Assembly (NCBI GenBank): GCA_050331095.1 | Contig: JBHJHE010000001.1 | Span: forward strand, 35,751 to 99,750 | Length of the DNA: 64,000 nucleotides | Direction of reading: 5' to 3' | DNA from: MED-G105 sp050331095 | GTDB lineage: Bacteria > Pseudomonadota > Alphaproteobacteria > Caulobacterales > Parvularculaceae | Program-made: the position numbers and the translations under genes | Notes under the pieces: generated by a model | Told to the model about the DNA's origin: nothing | Databases searched by the model: none | What the model saw: only the letters and a program-made list of their open reading frames with translations | Shown here: positions 52,180 through 60,525 of the stretch, in pieces | Position numbering within the stretch: the first letter of the stretch is position 1 | How the letters are laid out: each line of letters begins with the position of its first letter

Positions 52180-53961
52180 ATGGCCGGCAACGAGAAGTCA
52201 TTGCAACCGACGCCATCGCTAACGGCCGGTCGCGCAATGGACCTGTCGCCGGTATCCACCCTCGTTGAAGCGCTGGACCGCGCCGCCGCGCGAGACGCAG
52301 GCTACAACTTTTACGACTTGCGCGGCGAACTCGCCGCAACGCTGCCCTACGCGCGCCTCTCCGAAGAGGCGAAATCGTTGGCGTCGAAACTGGCCGCCCG
52401 TTTCGAACGGGGTGCGCGCATTGCGCTCGTCGCCGAAACGAGCCCGGCGTTCCTAACCGCGTTTTTCGCCTGCCAGCACGCCGGCCTCGCGCCTGCGCCC
52501 GTTCCGCTCCCGGTCAACCTGGGCGGCAAGGACGGCTACCTGCAGCAGCTCCGTCTGATGACGGTGGGCGCGAAGGCGGCCGCGGTCGTCGGGCCCGCCT
52601 CTTTGAAGAGCTTTCTGATCGAGGCGACTGAAGGTTTGCCGGACGTGGCGGCGCTGTCCTTCGACGATCTGAACGCGTTGCCGTCGGGGGGCGCGCCGAC
52701 CCCGTTCGGACCGGACGACGTCTGTTACATTCAGTATTCGTCGGGCTCGACGAGCGCGCCCAAAGGCGTCATCGGCACCCAGGCGTCGGTGAACGCGAAC
52801 CTCTACGCGATCACCCGCCATGGCCTGGAGCTCCAGGAAGGCGACCGCGCGGCGAGCTGGTTGCCGCTATATCACGATATGGGGCTCATCGGCTTTTGCC
52901 TGTCGCCGCTCTTCGGCCAGGTCAGCGTCGACTATATCGCCACCTCGGACTTCGTGCGCCGGCCCTTGCTCTGGCTGCGGCTGATCACCAAGAACCGGGC
53001 GACGGCGACCTACAGCCCCTCCTTCGGCTACGAACTCGCCGCGCGACGCTCCGCCCGCGCGGAAGACGGCGCGATCGATCTCTCCGCCGTACGCATCGCC
53101 GGCATCGGCGGCGACATGGTGCGGCCGGAGGCCCTCGCCGCCTTCGCCGACGCGTTCGCGCCCTTCGGCTTCGACGCCGGCGCCTTCCTGCCGAGCTACG
53201 GCATGGCCGAATCGACGCTGGCGATCTCGTTCACGAAAATCGGCGACCCGCTCAAAGTCGACGAAGTGGACCTGCGCCACCTCAACCGCTCCGGCGTCGC
53301 CCAGCCGGCGTCGGCCGTGACGTCGGACGAACACCGCCGCGGCTTCGTCGTTTGCGGCGAGGCGCTGCCCGAACACGAGATGGAGGTGCGCGGGCCCGGG
53401 GGCGCGGCGCTCGCCGACCGCGAAGTCGGCCGCAACTTCATCAAAGGGCCGAGCCGCACCCCCGGCTATTACAACGATCCCGCCGCGACCCGCGCGATGT
53501 ACGACGGCGACTGGCTCGACACCGGCGACATGGGCTACACGCTCGACGGCGCGATCGTCGTGACGGGCCGCGCCAAAGACCTCATCATCCTCACCGGCCG
53601 CAATATCTGGCCCCAGGACATTGAATGGGCCGTCGAAGCGCTGCCCGGCGTGCGCCAGGGCGGCGTCGCGGCGTTCTCCGTCGACGACGGCGTCAGCGAA
53701 CGCATCGTCGCCGTCGTCGAACGCCGAGGCGGCATGACCGCCGACGCCCTGCGCGACCTGAAGCGCGACGTCGCGAAAACGATCCAGGCGAGCGCCGGCG
53801 CGCCGGCGGAGAGCGTCCTCGCCCGCCCGCACTCAATGGTGGTCACGTCGTCGGGCAAGCTGTCGCGCGCGCGCGTCCGCGAAAAGTACCTCGCCGGCGC
53901 CTTTGACCCCGTCGGCGTCGACGCCGACGTCCCGAAGGCGCTCGCCGAAGCGCGCGTCTGA
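52180..53961 (+). CDS. Fatty acyl-AMP/acyl-ACP ligase of the sphingolipid cluster
   Basis: 593-residue ANL-superfamily ligase of the fatty acyl-AMP ligase (FAAL) type. Motifs: YIQYSSGSTSAPKGV (P-loop), WLPLYHDMGLIG, LPSYGMAESTLAI, DTGDMGY, GRAKDLIILTGRNIWPQDIE and the C-terminal TSSGKLSR with the catalytic Lys. Expected role: adenylate a fatty acid and load it on the ACP encoded two genes downstream, providing acyl-ACP for Spt or the ceramide synthase. GGGGG lies just before ATG 52180; ATG 52150 and ATG 52237 are alternatives. First gene of the plus-strand cluster; cerR follows after 49 bases. Confidence 0.9.
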   Translation: MAGNEKSLQPTPSLTAGRAMDLSPVSTLVEALDRAAARDAGYNFYDLRGELAATLPYARLSEEAKSLASKLAARFERGARIALVAETSPAFLTAFFACQHAGLAPAPVPLPVNLGGKDGYLQQLRLMTVGAKAAAVVGPASLKSFLIEATEGLPDVAALSFDDLNALPSGGAPTPFGPDDVCYIQYSSGSTSAPKGVIGTQASVNANLYAITRHGLELQEGDRAASWLPLYHDMGLIGFCLSPLFGQVSVDYIATSDFVRRPLLWLRLITKNRATATYSPSFGYELAARRSARAEDGAIDLSAVRIAGIGGDMVRPEALAAFADAFAPFGFDAGAFLPSYGMAESTLAISFTKIGDPLKVDEVDLRHLNRSGVAQPASAVTSDEHRRGFVVCGEALPEHEMEVRGPGGAALADREVGRNFIKGPSRTPGYYNDPAATRAMYDGDWLDTGDMGYTLDGAIVVTGRAKDLIILTGRNIWPQDIEWAVEALPGVRQGGVAAFSVDDGVSERIVAVVERRGGMTADALRDLKRDVAKTIQASAGAPAESVLARPHSMVVTSSGKLSRARVREKYLAGAFDPVGVDADVPKALAEARV

Positions 53962-54010
53962 CGCCGGCCGCGGGTCGTTGTTCCGGCCCGCTTGAGGGAG
54001 ATCCGCCGGC

Positions 54011-54961
54011 ATGGCTACCAACGATCGCGCCCGGCTCGTCGCGGTCACGGGCGGCACGGGCTTCGTCGGCGTCGCGCTAGTCGCGCGTCTGCTAGCCGAC
54101 GGTTTTTCGGTCCGCGCCCTCGCCCGAACGCCGGAGAAACTGGAGCGTTGGAACGGCGCCGTCGAACCGACGCCCGGCGCGCTCAACCAGCCGGACGCGC
54201 TTGAAACGCGCTGCGACGGCGCCGACGCGGTCGTCAATCTCGCGGCCCTGACCCACGCCCTGACGCCGCAGGCGTTTCAGGCCACGAACGTCGACGGCGC
54301 GGCCGTGCTCGCAAGAGCCGCGCGCGCGACCGGCGCGCGCCTCGTCCACGTCTCGTCCATGGCGGCGCGGCGGCCGGATCTCTCCCCCTACGCCCGGTCG
54401 AAACGCGAGAGCGAACGCGTCGTCGCCGCCGCGAGCCGGGAGAACCCCTGCCTCTCGCTGCGCATGCCGGCGATCTACGGCCCCGAGGACCTGGCGACCC
54501 TGCCGTACTACAAGCTCGTCAAGCGGGGCTTCGCGGTGGAGCCGGCGACGGCGACCCCGGCGCGGTTCTCGATCCTCCACGTCGACGACGCGGCGCGCGC
54601 CCTCGTCGCGGCGATCGACGCCCCGGCGGGGCCGACCTACGAGGTGGGCGACGAAAGCCCGTTCGGACACGCCTGGCGGGATCTCGCGGCGGGTCTCGCC
54701 CGCGCCTTCGGCCGGCGCGCCCGCGAGATCAGGCTGCCGCGCGCGGCGCTCGACATGGCCGGCGCGGCTGGCGAACTCGCGGCCCACGTCCGCCGTCGGG
54801 CCACGATGACGACCCGCGGCAAGGTGGCGGAGCTGTTCCACGACGACTGGGTGGCGCGAGACAGCCTCTTCGCCGACGCGACCGCCTGGCGGCCGTCGAC
54901 GCCGCTCGCTGAGGGGCTCGCCCGCACCGCGCGTTGGTACGAAGCGCGCGGTTTGCTATAA
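54011..54961 (+). CDS. cerR: NAD-dependent epimerase/dehydratase-family reductase (ceramide reductase CerR-like)
   Basis: 316-residue extended-SDR protein. The Rossmann motif is AVTGGTGFVGVAL; catalytic Ser and Y-x3-K are in VHVSSMAARRPDLSPYARSK; MPAIYGPED is the substrate loop. In Caulobacter the equivalent gene (cerR), also between the acyl ligase and ACP/spt, reduces the 3-keto group of oxidised ceramide. Identification rests on the fold and on matching gene order. AGGGAG precedes ATG 54011. Confidence 0.87.
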   Translation: MATNDRARLVAVTGGTGFVGVALVARLLADGFSVRALARTPEKLERWNGAVEPTPGALNQPDALETRCDGADAVVNLAALTHALTPQAFQATNVDGAAVLARAARATGARLVHVSSMAARRPDLSPYARSKRESERVVAAASRENPCLSLRMPAIYGPEDLATLPYYKLVKRGFAVEPATATPARFSILHVDDAARALVAAIDAPAGPTYEVGDESPFGHAWRDLAAGLARAFGRRAREIRLPRAALDMAGAAGELAAHVRRRATMTTRGKVAELFHDDWVARDSLFADATAWRPSTPLAEGLARTARWYEARGLL

Positions 54962-55034
54962 ATCCGGATCAATCGTCCCGACCGCGCCCGGCGCGCCGCG
55001 GACGCTCCTCCAACGCAGTCGCAGGTGACGTTGC

Positions 55035-55313
55035 ATGGCTGGTTTGAACGCGGACGGCATTCAGGACGACGACGATCTCGTCTACCGAAAGATCTGCTCG
55101 CTTTTGGAGCCGTTGAACCAGGCCAACGTCAAACTGACGCGCGACACGGACCTCATCGCCGATCTTGAGATCGACAGCGTATCGGTCCTCGATATCGTGA
55201 TGGACATCGAGGACAATTACGACATCTCGATCCCCGTCAACACGATCTCCGAGACCCGCACGATCGGCGAACTCGTCGACGCGATCCACGCGATCAAGAA
55301 GGAACAGGCCTGA
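55035..55313 (+). CDS. Acyl carrier protein of the sphingolipid cluster
   Basis: 92-residue acidic ACP. The phosphopantetheine Ser is S48 in DLEIDSVSVLDIVMDIED (DSxS rather than the DSLD of housekeeping AcpP). It has the usual four-helix pattern and a slightly long N-terminus. It carries the fatty acyl group between the ligase and Spt. The spt start is 4 bases after its stop. Confidence 0.93.
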   Translation: MAGLNADGIQDDDDLVYRKICSLLEPLNQANVKLTRDTDLIADLEIDSVSVLDIVMDIEDNYDISIPVNTISETRTIGELVDAIHAIKKEQA

Positions 55314-55317
55314 GCAG

Positions 55318-56523
55318 ATGAGCTTGTTTGAGAAATTCGAGAAAAACGCCGCCGTCTACAACCAGTTGGAGGCGGCGGAGAAAAATCCGTTCACGGTCGT
55401 GATGCAAGAGATGCTGGGGCCGACGCGGGCCCGCATCAAGGGCCGCGAAACGGTGCTCGCCGGCACGCACAACTATCTTGGCATGACTTTCGAGCCGACG
55501 GCGATCGCCGCGGCGAAAGAGGCGCTCGACACACAAGGCACGGGCACCACCGGCTCGCGCTTCGCGAACGGCACGTACGCCGGCCACAAGGCGCTCGAAC
55601 GCGCGATCGCCGATTATCTCGGCATGGCGGAATGCATCGTCTTCTCCACCGGCTATCAGGCGAATCTCGGCGCCATCGCGGCGCTCGTCGATCCGGAGAC
55701 GGACGCCATTCTGATCGACGCCGACTGCCACGCGTGCATTTATGACGGCTGCCAGCTGTCGGGCGCGCCGACCGTCCGCTTCCGTCACAACGATCCGGCG
55801 AGCCTCGACAAACGGCTCGCGCGCCTTGAACCCGATGTCAAAGGCAAGCTCGTCTGCGTCGAGGGCATGTATTCGATGTTCGGCGACGTCGCGCCGATCA
55901 AGGAGTTCGTCGACGTTTGCCGCAAACACGGGGCCTATCTCTACGTCGACGAGGCGCACTCGTTCGGCGTTTACGGCGAGCGGGGCCGAGGCGTCAGCGA
56001 AGTCGAAGACGCGATGGGCGACATCGACTTCTACTCAGGGACCTTCTCGAAAAGCCTCGCCGCGATCGGCGGCTTCGTCGCCTCGAACCATAAAGAACTC
56101 GATTATCTGCGGTTCTCTTCGCGCGCCTACATGTTCACGGCGTCGCCCTCGCCGGCGACGATCGCCTCGGCCAACGCCGCGCTGAACGCCATTTCCCCAG
56201 AGATCCGGTCGCGGCTGTGGGCGAACGCGCGCCGGCTCCACGGCGCCTTCACCCAATTCGGCCTCAAGCTCGCCGCGGCCCCGGGGCCCGTGATTTCAGT
56301 GCTTCTGCCCAATCGCGAGCAGGCGTTCATGGCCTGGAACTTCCTCCTCGACCAGGGCGTCTACGTGAACATGGCGATCCCGCCCGGCACGCCGAACGCG
56401 ACGTCGCTTCTGCGCCTGTCGGTTTCCGCCGCCCACTCGGACGACGACGTCGATCGCATCGTCGAGGCCTATCGGACGATGGCCGAGACTTTCGCCGACG
56501 CGCGAGTTACGATCGACGCTTAA
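55318..56523 (+). CDS. spt: Serine palmitoyltransferase
   Basis: 401-residue alpha-oxoamine synthase, first committed enzyme of sphingolipid synthesis, condensing L-serine with an acyl thioester to 3-ketosphinganine. PLP Lys is K245 in YSGTFSKSLAAIGG; PLP ring contacts are H138 (DADCHACIYDG), and D211/H214 in VDEAHSFG. N-terminal HNYLGM and GTGTTGSRFANGTY are typical. Cytosolic, dimeric like the Sphingomonas enzyme. The adjacent dedicated ACP suggests acyl-ACP use. KBL and BioF paralogues are excluded by the N-terminal pattern and gene context. Confidence 0.94.
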   Translation: MSLFEKFEKNAAVYNQLEAAEKNPFTVVMQEMLGPTRARIKGRETVLAGTHNYLGMTFEPTAIAAAKEALDTQGTGTTGSRFANGTYAGHKALERAIADYLGMAECIVFSTGYQANLGAIAALVDPETDAILIDADCHACIYDGCQLSGAPTVRFRHNDPASLDKRLARLEPDVKGKLVCVEGMYSMFGDVAPIKEFVDVCRKHGAYLYVDEAHSFGVYGERGRGVSEVEDAMGDIDFYSGTFSKSLAAIGGFVASNHKELDYLRFSSRAYMFTASPSPATIASANAALNAISPEIRSRLWANARRLHGAFTQFGLKLAAAPGPVISVLLPNREQAFMAWNFLLDQGVYVNMAIPPGTPNATSLLRLSVSAAHSDDDVDRIVEAYRTMAETFADARVTIDA

Positions 56524-56740
56524 AGCTCAAGTCCCGGCCCCAGACCTTCAGCCCGGTAACGGCTTCGTGTCGCGTATGCGGCGGCCGACGGTTTCCGCTA
56601 CGCCTTCAAATTATCGCCGCAGTGTTCACATATCTCGCCGACCGTCGGGCGGCTTGCGGCGCGCGATGACCTGCCTGACAACCAGCCCGGCGTTTACGGT
56701 CCGCCGATAGCGAGAATGCGGGCGTTTGAGGAGCGACAGC
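56524..56740. other. Spacer between spt and DUF2141 gene
   Basis: 217 bases with no supported gene inside an otherwise tight cluster, so an internal promoter for the DUF2141-bcerS-VOC part is possible. No terminator hairpin with T-run, and no repeat, was seen. GGAG at the right end is the RBS of the next gene. Confidence 0.3.
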
Positions 56741-57277
56741 ATGAACTCGATGCGCATGAAATCGGTGCGAGCGATGTCCGCAAGAACGACATCGGCGCGA
56801 ACCACCGCAGCGGCGGGCGTCGCCTTGGCCGCCCTCAGCCTCCATATGGGCGGCGCGCTGGCGGACGACGCGGCGCCGACGTTCGAACATGTGAGCTGCG
56901 AAGGCGTCGAAAACGAGATTTTCGTGACCGTCAACGACGTGCGCGCCGACGTCGGGCTCATGGTGGCGGACCTCTACCGCAATGACCCTGACGGCTTCCT
57001 GAAGAGCCAGGGGCGCGTTCAACAGGTGCGCTTCGCGGCCAAATCGCCGACGACCCATTTCTGTTTCCAGGCGCCGACGCCGGGCGACTACGCCATTGCG
57101 CTCTACCATGACGAAAACGCCAACAAGACCCTTGACCGAAAAGCGTTCGGCATCCCGGCCGAGCCGTTCGGCATCTCGAACGATCCGTCGACGCGCTTCG
57201 GCCCGCCCTCGATCGAGGAATCGCTCTTCGAGGTCGCCCAGGCGGGTGCGACGATCGACATCCAGCTGAAGAACTAG
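56741..57277 (+). CDS. Exported DUF2141 protein in sphingolipid cluster
   Basis: 178-residue protein with an N-terminal signal peptide (basic ~20 residues, then AAAGVALAALSLHMGGALA before the mature DDAAP). The mature part is a DUF2141 beta-sandwich: ENEIFVTVNDVRADVG, DYAIALYHDENANKTLDR and EPFGISNDPSTRFGPPSIEE. Two Cys may form a disulfide. ATG 56741 has GGAG 7 bases upstream. Function unknown; its place between spt and the ceramide synthase suggests a periplasmic role in handling sphingolipids or their acceptor. Confidence 0.87.
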   Translation: MNSMRMKSVRAMSARTTSARTTAAAGVALAALSLHMGGALADDAAPTFEHVSCEGVENEIFVTVNDVRADVGLMVADLYRNDPDGFLKSQGRVQQVRFAAKSPTTHFCFQAPTPGDYAIALYHDENANKTLDRKAFGIPAEPFGISNDPSTRFGPPSIEESLFEVAQAGATIDIQLKN

Positions 57278-57320
57278 CCGCCGCGGCGTCGAAGCGGCGG
57301 GTATCGGGCGCGAACAAGCG

Positions 57321-58496
57321 ATGACCGACGTGCTGACCCGCGCCGACGCGGCGACCAGCGCCGCCCCGACGATCGAACGCGTCGAGGGCAAGGCCGGCGT
57401 CAAGGAGTTCATCCGGGCCGACCGAGCCGCCTACGCCGGCGACCCCCACTATATCGCTCCGCTTGCGTTTGAACTGGCCGCGCGCCTCGACCCCCGAGCC
57501 AACCCCGGCCTCGACGGGGCGGAGATCGCCTTTTTCGTCGCGAGGCGCGACGGCGCCGCGGTCGGCCGGGTCGCGGCCATCGTCAATCCGGCCCACCTCG
57601 CTCGCCACAATGACGCGACGGGTCATTTCGGCTTTCTCGACGCCGTCGACGACGCTGACGCGTTCGCGGCGCTGCTGGGCGCCGCCGAGACGTGGCTGCG
57701 CGAACGCGGCATGGCGCGCATCGCCGGGCCGTTCAGCCTGTCCGTCAACGAAGAATGCGGGCTACTGATCGACGGGTTCGATACGCCGCCCTACGTCATG
57801 ATGCCCCACGGCCGGCCCTGGTACAAAACCCGCGTCGAGGCCCTCGGCTACCGGAAAGCCCATGACATGCACGCGCTCCTCTACCGCAACGAGCGGGACT
57901 TCATCCCCGAGCGGCGGCGCAAGTTCGTCGGGCGCGCGCTCGCCTCGGACCGCATTCGCATCCGGAACATCGACTTCAAGACTTTCGCCGCCGACATCGC
58001 CGCTTGCGTCGATATCTTCAACGACGCGTGGTCGGAGAACTGGGGCTTCACGCCATTGAGCGACGCGCAGGCCGCGCACATGGCGAAAGAGCTGCGCCCG
58101 ATCATCGAGAAACACAATGTCGTCATCTGCGAATACGACGGCGCGCCGGCGGCTTTCGGCATCGTCCTGCCCAACGTCTACGAAGCGATCCGCGATTTCG
58201 ATGGCCAGCTTCTGCCGTTCAATTGGGCGAAGCTGATCTGGCGGCTGAAAGTCAAGCGGCTTGCGACTGCGCGGATGCCGCTGATGGGCGTGCGGAAAAA
58301 GCTCCAGGGCAAGCCCGTTGGGGCCGCCTTCGCCTACAAGATCATCGATATGGTGAATTCGGCCAATATCGACCGCGGGCTCCAGGCCTCGGAGCTTTCC
58401 TGGATCCTCGAAAGCAACAAAGCGATGCTCAATATGCTGACGGAGATGGGCGGGCGCGTCTACAAGACCTATCGGATCTACGAGAAAGCGCTGTGA
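57321..58496 (+). CDS. bcerS: Bacterial ceramide synthase (bCerS, GNAT-like acyltransferase)
   Basis: 391-residue protein with a GNAT-like acyltransferase fold, matching the bacterial ceramide synthase type described in Caulobacter. Blocks seen: EIAFFVARRDGAAVGRVAA, GPFSLSVNEECGLLIDGFD, FNDAWSENWGFTPL and the C-terminal SWILESNKAMLNMLTEMGGR followed by VYKTYRIYEKAL. It N-acylates 3-ketosphinganine. No membrane helices. It ends in a GTGA overlap with the VOC gene. Confidence 0.88.
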   Translation: MTDVLTRADAATSAAPTIERVEGKAGVKEFIRADRAAYAGDPHYIAPLAFELAARLDPRANPGLDGAEIAFFVARRDGAAVGRVAAIVNPAHLARHNDATGHFGFLDAVDDADAFAALLGAAETWLRERGMARIAGPFSLSVNEECGLLIDGFDTPPYVMMPHGRPWYKTRVEALGYRKAHDMHALLYRNERDFIPERRRKFVGRALASDRIRIRNIDFKTFAADIAACVDIFNDAWSENWGFTPLSDAQAAHMAKELRPIIEKHNVVICEYDGAPAAFGIVLPNVYEAIRDFDGQLLPFNWAKLIWRLKVKRLATARMPLMGVRKKLQGKPVGAAFAYKIIDMVNSANIDRGLQASELSWILESNKAMLNMLTEMGGRVYKTYRIYEKAL

Positions 58497-58903
58497 CGGG
58501 CGCCGGGAGCGACGATCGTCGGCTGGCGCTCGTCAGCCTTCTCGTCGACGACTATGACGAAGCGATCGCGTACTTCGTCGACAAGCTCGGCTTCATCGTC
58601 GTCGAAGATACGCCGATGACCCCGCAAAAACGCTGGGTCGTCGTCGCCCCGCCCGGCGGCGGCGGTGCGCGCCTCTTGCTCGCCAAGGCCAAGAACGACG
58701 CCGAACGCCCGCGCATCGGCGACCAGACGGGCGGGCGGGTGTTTTTGTTTCTACACGTTGCTGATTTCGACGCCGCCTACGCCGCCATGCGCGCCAGGGG
58801 CGTCGATTTTGTCGAAGACCCGCGCGACGAGTCATATGGCAAAGTCGTCGTCTTTCGCGACCTCTACGGCTACAAATGGGACATGGTGGAGCGCGGAGCC
58901 TAG
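58493..58903 (+). CDS. VOC-superfamily protein coupled to ceramide synthase
   Basis: 136-residue vicinal-oxygen-chelate fold protein (ALVSLLVDDYDEAIAYFVDK; FLFLHVADFDAAYAAM; VVVFRDLYGYKWDMV). GTG start at 58493 overlaps the bcerS stop. The metal-ligand pattern is incomplete: His at the first strand is replaced (LVSLLV), so enzymatic activity is uncertain. The stop TAG is the first triplet of a dispersed repeat. The coupling may indicate a role in lipid chemistry, or it may be a stress-resistance protein carried along. Confidence 0.85.
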   Translation: MTGAGSDDRRLALVSLLVDDYDEAIAYFVDKLGFIVVEDTPMTPQKRWVVVAPPGGGGARLLLAKAKNDAERPRIGDQTGGRVFLFLHVADFDAAYAAMRARGVDFVEDPRDESYGKVVVFRDLYGYKWDMVERGA

Positions 58904-58950
58904 AGCGCCGGGCGTTCAACTTGGATCGGGCGAAGACCGTCTCAGGCGCT
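58901..58950 (+). repeat. Dispersed repeat, 'A' module alone (copy 2)
   Basis: TAGAGCGCCGGGCGTTCA... through ...CGTCTCAGGCGCT fills the whole gap between the convergent VOC and amn stops. It differs from the copy at 61813 by only a few bases. The ends form a small inverted repeat, AGCGCC / GGCGCT. The left edge supplies the VOC stop codon. Confidence 0.9.
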
Positions 58951-60414
58951 CTATCGCAAAAACGGCTCGTCGAAGCTGCGCAGTTTGCGCGAGTGCAGCG
59001 AGCCCGCGTCAGCCGCCTCGTGAAGCAGGGCGGCGGCGCGCAGGCCGATGGCTAGGTGCTGGCTCACGCGCTCCTCGTAGAAGGCGTCGGCCATGCCGGG
59101 CAGCTTCACCTCGCCATGGAGCGGCCGATCCGAGACGCACAGCAACGTTCCGTAGGGAACGCGATAGCGATAGCCGTTGGCGGCGATCGTCGCCGACTCC
59201 ATGTCGATGGCGATCGCGCGTGACTGGTTGAGCCGCACGGCGATCTGCTCGAACCGCAGCTCCCAGTTCCGGTCGCCGGTGGTGACGACCGTGCCGGTGC
59301 GCAGGTTCTCCTTCACGCGCGCGTCGTCGACGCCCGTCACTTCCTTGACGGCGTCGCGCAGCGCCACCTGCACCTCCGCGATCGTTGGCAGGGGGATCGA
59401 TGGCGGGAGCGCTTCGTCGAGCACGTTGTCGTCGCGCAGGTACGCGTGGGCGAGAACGTAGTCGCCAAGGCGCTGGGTGCGCCGCAGGCCGCCGCAATGA
59501 CCGATCATCAGCCACACGTGCGGCCTCAGGACCGCGAGATGGTCCGTAATCGTCTTGGCGTTGGAGGGCCCGACGCCGATATTGACGAGCGTGACCCCGT
59601 CATGGCCGTCGCGCTTCAGGTGATAAGCCGGCATCTGGGGCGACTTCGCGGGGCCGGCGCCGCCGGGCGATCCGCCGCGCTTCGTGACGACGTCGCCGGG
59701 CCCGACGAACGCGTCGGCCCGGCCGGCCGCGACTTCGGCGCGCGCGTACGCGACGAATTCGTCGACGTAGCGCTGATAGTTCGTAAAGAGAACGAAATTC
59801 TGGAAATGCGCCGGCGACGTCGCGGTGTAGTGGCGGATGCGGTGCAAAGAAAAGTCGGTGCGCTCGGCCGTGAACAGGCTCAGCGGCGTCGGACCGACGC
59901 GGCCCAGAATAAGCCGGCCGTCGACGACGTCGTCGTTCGTCGCCAGGAGATTGGGCGTTGAGAAGTAGGTCGAGAGCTCGGCTCGGCGCCGCGGCTCCAG
60001 CCGCGCCGTCGCCGCTTCGAGCGCGAAACTCTTCGGTATCGGGTTGTAGGAACGGCCGACGTAAAGCTTCGCGTCGTACTCCTCCACGATGCGCCGGAGC
60101 TGATCCGTCAGGTACGACGCGAAGAGCTTCGGCTGGGTGACGCTCGTCCCATACCGGCTGACGTCCGCTGCGCGGCCAAGCGCGAGGTTGCTCGTCAGGG
60201 TCGCCTTCTCCGCGGGCACGCTCGCGGCGAGGTAGGGATAGGTCGCCGGCGGCCCCTCGCCGATCTTCAAATGTCCGGCCGCGAAGGCGTCGAACTTCGC
60301 CGCCACCGACGACATCGCCGCATCGTAAAGCGACGTTAACCGCGCCATCGCCGCGTCGTGATCAGCGCAGGGCGCAAGGTCCGTCGCCGGAAACTCTGTC
60401 TCTTGCGGATCCAT
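58951..60414 (-). CDS. amn: AMP nucleosidase
   Basis: 487-residue Amn: AMP + H2O gives adenine and ribose 5-phosphate. An N-terminal AMN-specific domain (about 1-170) is followed by a nucleoside-phosphorylase-type domain with NIGVGPSNAKTITDHLAVLR, MIGHCGGLRRTQRLGDYVLA and the nucleoside-binding Glu in AIDMESATIAANGYRY. Length matches E. coli Amn (484). Convergent with the VOC gene across a repeat, and divergent from the TadG-like gene. Confidence 0.95.
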   Translation of the reverse strand: MDPQETEFPATDLAPCADHDAAMARLTSLYDAAMSSVAAKFDAFAAGHLKIGEGPPATYPYLAASVPAEKATLTSNLALGRAADVSRYGTSVTQPKLFASYLTDQLRRIVEEYDAKLYVGRSYNPIPKSFALEAATARLEPRRRAELSTYFSTPNLLATNDDVVDGRLILGRVGPTPLSLFTAERTDFSLHRIRHYTATSPAHFQNFVLFTNYQRYVDEFVAYARAEVAAGRADAFVGPGDVVTKRGGSPGGAGPAKSPQMPAYHLKRDGHDGVTLVNIGVGPSNAKTITDHLAVLRPHVWLMIGHCGGLRRTQRLGDYVLAHAYLRDDNVLDEALPPSIPLPTIAEVQVALRDAVKEVTGVDDARVKENLRTGTVVTTGDRNWELRFEQIAVRLNQSRAIAIDMESATIAANGYRYRVPYGTLLCVSDRPLHGEVKLPGMADAFYEERVSQHLAIGLRAAALLHEAADAGSLHSRKLRSFDEPFLR

Positions 60415-60525
60415 CGCGCCCGAACCTTCGTCTGCCGCAGCCCGCCGTCCCGCATTGAAACGAGCGGGGCGAACGATCGTTTTGTTGACGGGACTTTAAC
60501 ACGCTTCGCGCAAATGGATCGACGC

